Of a stretch of DNA of 64,000 bases, positions 59,563 through 64,000 are shown one piece after another. The position numbers and the translations under genes were made by a program. This DNA comes from PALSA-350 sp963834445 (GTDB lineage Bacteria > Acidobacteriota > Terriglobia > Terriglobales > Acidobacteriaceae). Below the pieces are notes generated by a model. It was not told the origin of the DNA. It did not search any database and saw only the letters and a program-made list of their open reading frames with translations. The stretch is taken from contig CAWIBU010000007.1 in NCBI GenBank assembly GCA_963834445.1, forward strand, positions 372,001 through 436,000, read 5' to 3'. Position 1 is the first letter of the stretch. Each line of letters begins with the position of its first letter.

Positions 59563-59681
59563 TATCTTTCTCCTCTATGAAGCAACGTAGGGGCCCGTTT
59601 AATAAGTGGACTACTCTCTTATATCACCGCACCTGCCCCCGGGGCAGCCGGAGCAACCCGCGTGGCAGCTCCTATTGCGGC

Positions 59682-60770
59682 CTATTTCTTAGCCGTTTGC
59701 TGGAGGAAAGCGATCAGGTAGTCCTTCCATACCGCAGCCTCCGTGTGGGTTCCGTGACCGCGGGTTGCTTCAGAGATGGGGATCAGGATGAACTGCGCAT
59801 GGGGCATGTGGGTAACCAGCTTCTGCGCGATCCCCAGCTCCGGCGGATTGATAAAATCGTCCGCTGAGTTGATCCACAGAACCGGCGCGGTAATGGTTCC
59901 GAGCTTCGATTCCGGATTGTAGCTGCGTGAGGCGTCTACGTAATACAGGAAGTTGTTGGCATCGGTCTCGGCGATGAGGGAGTCGAGCGTGCGATTGACA
60001 TAATCCTCCGCCAGCGTGCGGGTAGGAAACCTCTTCTGCATCAGCAGTGGCGCGGAGCCGGCAACGAGGATCAGGTCATTCGCGCCGCGCAGCCCCTCCA
60101 CCGGCTCCGTCGTGTAGTCTCCGTTCTGCCACGCCGGATCTTTGCGGATGATCTGCATCGCCATATAGCGAAACATGCGGTTACGGCCGCCAATCTCGAC
60201 CGGCAGACAGGCGAAGGGCGCGAGCGCGTCGGAGAACTGCGGATAGGTCTCCCCCCAGACAAAGGACTGCATGCAGCCCATCGAGGTGCCGAGAATCAGC
60301 CGCAGATGGTCGACATGCAGTCCCTCTAACAGCATCGTGTGCTGCGAGGCCACCATATCGTCATAGTCATAGTGCGGAAAATGCATGCGCAGCCCATCGG
60401 AGGGCTTGCTTGACTCGCCGTGGCCGATATCATCCGGCAGGATCAGGAAGAACTTTGTAATATCGAGCGGTTGGCCGGGCCCGAAGAGCACATCGGAAAA
60501 AACCGGGTTCAGCAGGGAATGCGCGTTCCCGCCTGTACCGTGCAGCAGCAGAACCGCGTTGTCGGTGTGTCCGGCCGCATCCACGTGAGGCTTGCCCAGC
60601 GTGAGGTAATGCAGCTTCAGTTCGGGGATTGATTCACCGCTGGCGAAATGAAAATTTCTGATGACGTAAATGCCATTCTGAATGGGCCAATGGGTGGCAG
60701 CGGTCTGGGCAGCGCAGACCGCTGTAACCAGCAGCGTAAGTGTGCTGAGACAGCGCAGGAGACGCTTCAA
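59682..60770 (-). CDS. Secreted alpha/beta hydrolase, homoserine O-acetyltransferase (MetX)-like
   Basis: 362 aa. Seen: signal peptide (LSTLTLLVTAVCA), LKLHYLTLGKPH, LLLHGTGGNAHSLL (oxyanion hole), LPDDIGHGESSKPSDG, nucleophile Ser in GTSMGCMQSFVWGE, acid in WINSADDFINPPE and His in RGHGTHTEAAVWKDYL. The order matches MetX-like acyltransferases, but export to the periplasm argues against methionine synthesis and for an esterase or acyl hydrolase. Its start overlaps the ThuA-like gene stop by 4 bp. Confidence 0.82.
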   Translation of the reverse strand: MKRLLRCLSTLTLLVTAVCAAQTAATHWPIQNGIYVIRNFHFASGESIPELKLHYLTLGKPHVDAAGHTDNAVLLLHGTGGNAHSLLNPVFSDVLFGPGQPLDITKFFLILPDDIGHGESSKPSDGLRMHFPHYDYDDMVASQHTMLLEGLHVDHLRLILGTSMGCMQSFVWGETYPQFSDALAPFACLPVEIGGRNRMFRYMAMQIIRKDPAWQNGDYTTEPVEGLRGANDLILVAGSAPLLMQKRFPTRTLAEDYVNRTLDSLIAETDANNFLYYVDASRSYNPESKLGTITAPVLWINSADDFINPPELGIAQKLVTHMPHAQFILIPISEATRGHGTHTEAAVWKDYLIAFLQQTAKK

Positions 60771-61639
60771 TGGGTAGCTGGCTCCGCGTAGGGATTAGGG
60801 GTATTCCGGACCGGCGGCTTGTAATCGACCAGTTCGTTCACCGGCCTCTTACCCGCCCAGGCGATGCCCCGCAACAACATTGCCTGAATCTGCGGGTTGG
60901 CAAAGTCAGCGTACGTATGCCCCTGCATCCAGACGAAGGCCCGTGCCGGCACGCCGCCAGGAACCGTGTGCTCATAGGTCCAGATCTGCGGCACCACTTC
61001 TCCTTTGTGCTTGCCGGCGCTTGGCGTACCTGGAATGACCGCGGTGGCCAGCACATGGATCCCCGGATCTTTGGCCCAGGTCATGTTATAAAACGCCTCA
61101 TCGAAGATAGTGATGTCCGACATACCCTGCATGATGGGGTCCGCTTTATCAACGATGGTGTAGGGGATATCCCCGCCCAGCGTATAGTTCACCTCGCCAT
61201 GCTTCTTGGCCCCGCCGACCAGGCTGGCAAAGTAAGCTGGGTCAGGGCCACACAGAGCATCGTGCAGGCTGACGATGCCACCGCCGCGCTTCACGAAACC
61301 TTCGAGCGCCGCCTTCTCGCTGTCGCTCATGTAACCGGCGTCGCCCTTGTAGATCACGAGCACATCGGTGTGGGCGAGTTCGGCCTCGCTCGGGGCGTGC
61401 AGCGAACCGTCAACAACTGCGCCATGCTCGGTGAGGATCTTGCTCCAGTCCGCCAGCCATTGCGGGTAGTCATGCAACCCAACCTGATGCGTTTTGAGGC
61501 CGGCGCGCAGGTACACATGCATCCCATTCGGGTTCTGCCCGGGGATGCGCGGTGCCGGCGCAGATTGCGCCGGTGAAAGCAAGGACCCTAAGCCAAACAG
61601 GACGCCCAGTGTAAGAGAAACAAAACGCTTTATTTTCAT
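60767..61639 (-). CDS. Secreted ThuA-domain protein
   Basis: 290 aa. Seen: signal peptide (FVSLTLGVLFGLGSLLSPAQS) and a ThuA fold with LIYKGDAGYMSDSEKAALEG-like core (VLVIYKGDAGYMSD), FVKRGGGIVSLHDALC, DPIMQGMSDITIFDEAFYN, and ARAFVWMQGHTYADFANPQI near the end. It differs clearly from the ThuA protein at 50508 and so is a separate subgroup. ATG 61639 gives the signal peptide directly; the longer frame is not credible. Coupled to the hydrolase gene by a 4-bp overlap. Confidence 0.85.
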   Translation of the reverse strand: MKIKRFVSLTLGVLFGLGSLLSPAQSAPAPRIPGQNPNGMHVYLRAGLKTHQVGLHDYPQWLADWSKILTEHGAVVDGSLHAPSEAELAHTDVLVIYKGDAGYMSDSEKAALEGFVKRGGGIVSLHDALCGPDPAYFASLVGGAKKHGEVNYTLGGDIPYTIVDKADPIMQGMSDITIFDEAFYNMTWAKDPGIHVLATAVIPGTPSAGKHKGEVVPQIWTYEHTVPGGVPARAFVWMQGHTYADFANPQIQAMLLRGIAWAGKRPVNELVDYKPPVRNTPNPYAEPATH

Positions 61640-61729
61640 ACCCAGCCCCCGAAGTACAGCGTGGACCAGTATAGATCGAAGTTCAACAGACACGGTCCTG
61701 TCCGGGATTTTCCAGCATCCGGTCAAACC

Positions 61730-61765
61730 TTGACCTCTATATACAAAAACACCATAATGTATACA
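61730..61765 (+). promoter_or_regulatory. vapBC promoter with overlapping palindromic operator
   Basis: TTGACC (61730-61735), 17 nt, CATAAT (61753-61758). TATACA (61740-61745) and TGTATA (61758-61763) form an inverted repeat that overlaps the -10, as expected for autorepression by a VapB/VapC complex. Confidence 0.6.
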
Positions 61766-61782
61766 CAAGCGAGGACCTTGCC

Positions 61783-61971
61783 ATGGCTGTAACCATGACC
61801 TCAATACGCCTCGACACCCAACTGGCAGACGAGGCCGCCCGGGTATTAGGCGTCAATTCGCGTACCGAGGCTATCCACGTCGCGCTCAGAGAAATCGTCG
61901 CACTCAAACGCTTCAAAGACCTTATGAAGAAGCAGGCGGGAAAGCTATCGTTCGACGGCTACGTTGAGTAG
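61783..61971 (+). CDS. vapB: VapB-type antitoxin
   Basis: 62 aa. Seen: a ribbon-helix-helix start (SIRLDTQLADEAARVLGVNS) and TEAIHVALREIVALKRF, then a toxin-binding tail (MKKQAGKLSFDGYVE). GAGGA lies 7 nt before ATG 61783. It overlaps the PIN-domain gene by 8 bp, so toxin translation depends on the antitoxin. Confidence 0.9.
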   Translation: MAVTMTSIRLDTQLADEAARVLGVNSRTEAIHVALREIVALKRFKDLMKKQAGKLSFDGYVE

Positions 61972-62380
61972 CCTGGTTGTTCTGGACACCTCCATCTTTA
62001 TTGATTTTCTGCGTCATGGGCATCACCAGGATCGCATCGATTCATTGACGGGATTGCTTAGAACTTCATCGGTCGTCTTGTCTGAGTTACGAAGAGGCGC
62101 TGGCAAACCAGCGGAAATGGCGTACCTGCGAGCCTTGGAAAAGAACCATCCAGTGTGGGTGCCTACGGCGCGCAATTGGATGGATTCCGGTGAACTGCTG
62201 GGCCACGTACGCAAAGAGCGGGGTTTCTCGCCAGAAAAACTGCGCAATTTTCATTTCGACGTGTTGATCGCACTCACAGCGCGATCGTACGGAGCACGCC
62301 TGATCACTTCTGATCGTGCTGACTTTGAGCTCATCGCGACTTACCGGGCTGCCCGGGCTCTACGACTGGAATTTTGGTAA
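61964..62380 (+). CDS. vapC: VapC-type PIN-domain ribonuclease toxin
   Basis: 138 aa. Seen: the metal-binding acidic set of PIN nucleases: LDTSIFIDFLR at the N-terminus, LSELRRGAG, FHFDVLIALTA near 103 and TSDRADFELI near 118. All four acidic positions are present, so the toxin looks active. It starts at TTG 61964 inside the vapB 3' end. Confidence 0.9.
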   Translation: MSSLVVLDTSIFIDFLRHGHHQDRIDSLTGLLRTSSVVLSELRRGAGKPAEMAYLRALEKNHPVWVPTARNWMDSGELLGHVRKERGFSPEKLRNFHFDVLIALTARSYGARLITSDRADFELIATYRAARALRLEFW

Positions 62381-62408
62381 GCGCGGCAGTAGGTTCCGGT
62401 GCGGGCAC

Positions 62409-63473
62409 TTAACGCGCCTGCAGCGCAGCCAGCTCTACACACACGCGCAGGTCCTTGCAGAAAGCATCGATCCGTGAACGCTCCGTGTCCCACGAGCACA
62501 TGAACCGCGCGGCGCCGCCGATGAACGTGTAGAACTTCCAGCCTCGCCGGTGCATGGCTTCGAGCACCTCATCCGCGGCGTGGACAAACACAGCGTTCGC
62601 CTCGGGTCGCGAAACCAACGTCACGCCGGCAATGCCCACGATCTGCTCCGCCAGATAGAGCGCGCAGGCATTCGCGTGCTCCGCATTGCGCAGCCAGGCG
62701 CCGCTGTCCAACATCCCTACCCAGGGTGCGGCCAGAAAACGCATCTTTGACGCCAGTTGCCCCGCCTGTTTGCAGCGATAATCAAAATCCTCAGCCAGCT
62801 TGTGATCGAAGAACAAGATGGCTTCGCCGACCGCCATCCCATTCTTCGTGCCCCCAAAGCAAAGCACATCGATGCCGCTCTTCCAGGTCATGTCCGCGGG
62901 GCTGCAGCCCAGGCTGGCGCAGGCATTTGCAAAGCGAGCGCCATCCATGTGCAGCCGCAAACCGTCTTGCTTACAAACCGCTGACAGCGCGCGCAGCTCA
63001 TCCACCGTATACACCCGGCCCGTCTCCGTCGATTGACTGATGGTCACGGCTCGAGGCTTGGGATAGTGAATATCGGTGCGATTGGTGGCGATCGCGTGCA
63101 CAGCAGCCGGGGTCAGCTTGCCATCCGCGCTTTCGGCGACAAAAAGTTTTGACCCATTTGAAAAAAACTCCGGGGCGCCACACTCGTCTGTTTCCACGTG
63201 GGCCGACTGGCAGCAAATCACGGCGTGATACGACTGGCAGAGCGAAGCCAGCACCAGGGAATTGGCCGCCGTGCCATTGAACGCAAAGAATACCTCACAT
63301 TGCGTCTCAAACATTTTCCGAAAGGCATTGGCTGCAGCCTCGGTCCAGGGGTCGTCTCCATAGGAAGAAACATGCCCGTGGTTGGCCGCTTCCATAGCCG
63401 CCCACGCCTCCGGGCAAATCCCGGAATAGTTGTCGCTCGCGAACTGCTGCGGAAGGTTATGAATATCGGCCAT
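62409..63473 (-). CDS. ltaE: Low-specificity threonine aldolase
   Basis: PLP enzyme splitting L-threonine/L-allo-threonine to glycine and acetaldehyde, 354 aa. Seen: FASDNYSGICPEAWAAM, NHGHVSSYGDDPWTEAA, FFAFNGTAANSLVLASL, ETDECGAPEFF, LHMDGARFANACASLG and the PLP lysine in CFGGTKNGMAVGEAI near residue 210. All hallmark residues are present. It is convergent with vapC, 28 bp apart, and divergent from the rhamnosidase-like gene. Confidence 0.92.
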   Translation of the reverse strand: MADIHNLPQQFASDNYSGICPEAWAAMEAANHGHVSSYGDDPWTEAAANAFRKMFETQCEVFFAFNGTAANSLVLASLCQSYHAVICCQSAHVETDECGAPEFFSNGSKLFVAESADGKLTPAAVHAIATNRTDIHYPKPRAVTISQSTETGRVYTVDELRALSAVCKQDGLRLHMDGARFANACASLGCSPADMTWKSGIDVLCFGGTKNGMAVGEAILFFDHKLAEDFDYRCKQAGQLASKMRFLAAPWVGMLDSGAWLRNAEHANACALYLAEQIVGIAGVTLVSRPEANAVFVHAADEVLEAMHRRGWKFYTFIGGAARFMCSWDTERSRIDAFCKDLRVCVELAALQAR

Positions 63474-63588
63474 ACCCGATTATTTCTTACAAAGCCACTC
63501 GAGGCAATGGATCAGGAGTCCGGCGTCATCCGCCGACTCTTGCTGATTGCCCTACTTCTCGACCTGCACACGCTTTAGACTGCGAGGA

Positions 63589-64000
63589 TGCGCTGCCCCG
63601 TAAAAGCGACCGCAATCCTGACGGTTTTGTCTCTGCTGCTTGCCTGGCAAACCGATCACGCAGCCGAGCCCCGCGAGCACTGGACGGCCTCCTGGATTGC
63701 GCATCCTACCGCTCCCTTGCGTGAACCCGGCGTCTACCACTACCGCAAAATCATCCACCTCGATGCCAAACCGGCGAACTTTCTCGTCGAGGTGAGCGCC
63801 GACAATCACTTTCAGCTCTACGTCAACGGAACCCGGGTGGGCGAGGGCCCAGCTAAAGGTGACCTTCCTCACTGGCGCTACGAAACCTTCGACCTGGCGC
63901 CCGCGCTCCACAGTGGCGACAACGTAATCGCCGCTACCGTCTTCAACTTCGGCATCTACGCTCCGCTGGCCGTCATCAGCGACCGTACCGCGTTTCTCAT
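63589..64000 (+). CDS. Secreted alpha-L-rhamnosidase-like protein, 3' part beyond the window
   Basis: 137 codons visible. Seen: signal peptide (ATAILTVLSLLLAWQTDHA), then WTASWIAHPTAPLREPGVYH, YRKIIHLDAKPANF, SADNHFQLYVNGTRVGEGPA and SGDNVIAATVFNFGIYAPL. This is the N-terminal sugar-binding beta-sandwich of GH78-type rhamnosidases (also found in other GH families). The catalytic barrel is not in view, so the activity is not proven. Shine-Dalgarno GCGAGG is very close to ATG 63589. Confidence 0.75.

Overview
The window is high-GC bacterial DNA that fits an Acidobacteriota genome (Terriglobia-like; inference from gene content, no 16S here). The pointers are an Oar-type TonB-dependent receptor with an N-terminal carboxypeptidase-regulatory domain, several ThuA-domain and secreted lactonase proteins, RAYT transposases with large REPIN-like hairpins, and abundant secreted or Tat-exported proteins. 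I see no rRNA, tRNA or CRISPR array.

Layout. (1) 1-8.4 kb, minus strand: exopolysaccharide locus with three glycosyltransferases (the last cut by the window edge), a Wzy-like polymerase, a Wzc-like co-polymerase/tyrosine kinase, an OPX export protein and a hexapeptide acyltransferase. (2) 8.7-14.1 kb, plus strand: a large secreted beta-helix protein and a small secreted protein that share a C-terminal lectin-like domain and a 21-bp upstream element, followed without a gap by a soluble hybrid histidine kinase and a CheY-like regulator. (3) 14.2-22.3 kb: a Tat-exported fragment of a molybdenum hydroxylase, a GH31 glycosidase, a hexose-phosphate mutarotase-like protein, a YjhG/YagF-type xylonate dehydratase that probably starts at ATT, RAYT transposase 1 with a 70-bp-armed inverted repeat, and a DUF4105 membrane protein. 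(4) 22.3-31.5 kb, minus strand: a four-gene RND efflux operon (adaptor, two MdtB/MdtC-like pumps, outer-membrane factor). (5) 31.8-40.6 kb: small proteins, RAYT transposase 2 with its own REPIN-like repeat, glycerate 2-kinase, an alpha/beta hydrolase and an M20 hydrolase transcribed divergently across a 33-bp dyad, the mobile mystery protein A/B (HTH plus Fic) pair, and a thioredoxin-domain YyaL protein. (6) 40.8-50.1 kb, minus strand: cobalamin uptake and salvage, in two transcription units each led by a cobalamin riboswitch: cobU-btuF, and btuB-btuC-btuD-cobT-cobS-cobC-pduO, which is overlapped gene to gene. No de novo corrin-ring genes are present, so this is a scavenging system. (7) 50.5-61.6 kb, minus strand: IclR regulator, SDR dehydrogenase, TonB receptor, secreted lactonase and ThuA proteins including a frameshifted ThuA pseudogene, probably a carbohydrate oxidation/uptake locus; then a secreted DUF296 protein, a duplicated-domain secreted protein, a MetX-like hydrolase and another ThuA protein. 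(8) 61.7-64 kb: a VapBC pair, threonine aldolase, and the start of a secreted alpha-L-rhamnosidase-like protein cut by the window end.

Most interesting points: the two RAYT/REPIN pairs and the dispersed GGGTGCCCCAT palindromes; the ATT start with a well-placed Shine-Dalgarno, which gives exactly the 655-residue length I recall for YjhG; the dyad containing both start codons of a divergent gene pair; the 21-bp element at the same distance upstream of two paralogous secreted proteins coupled to a sensor kinase; and the miniature molybdenum hydroxylase fragment. All family assignments were made by reading protein motifs; no database search was run.
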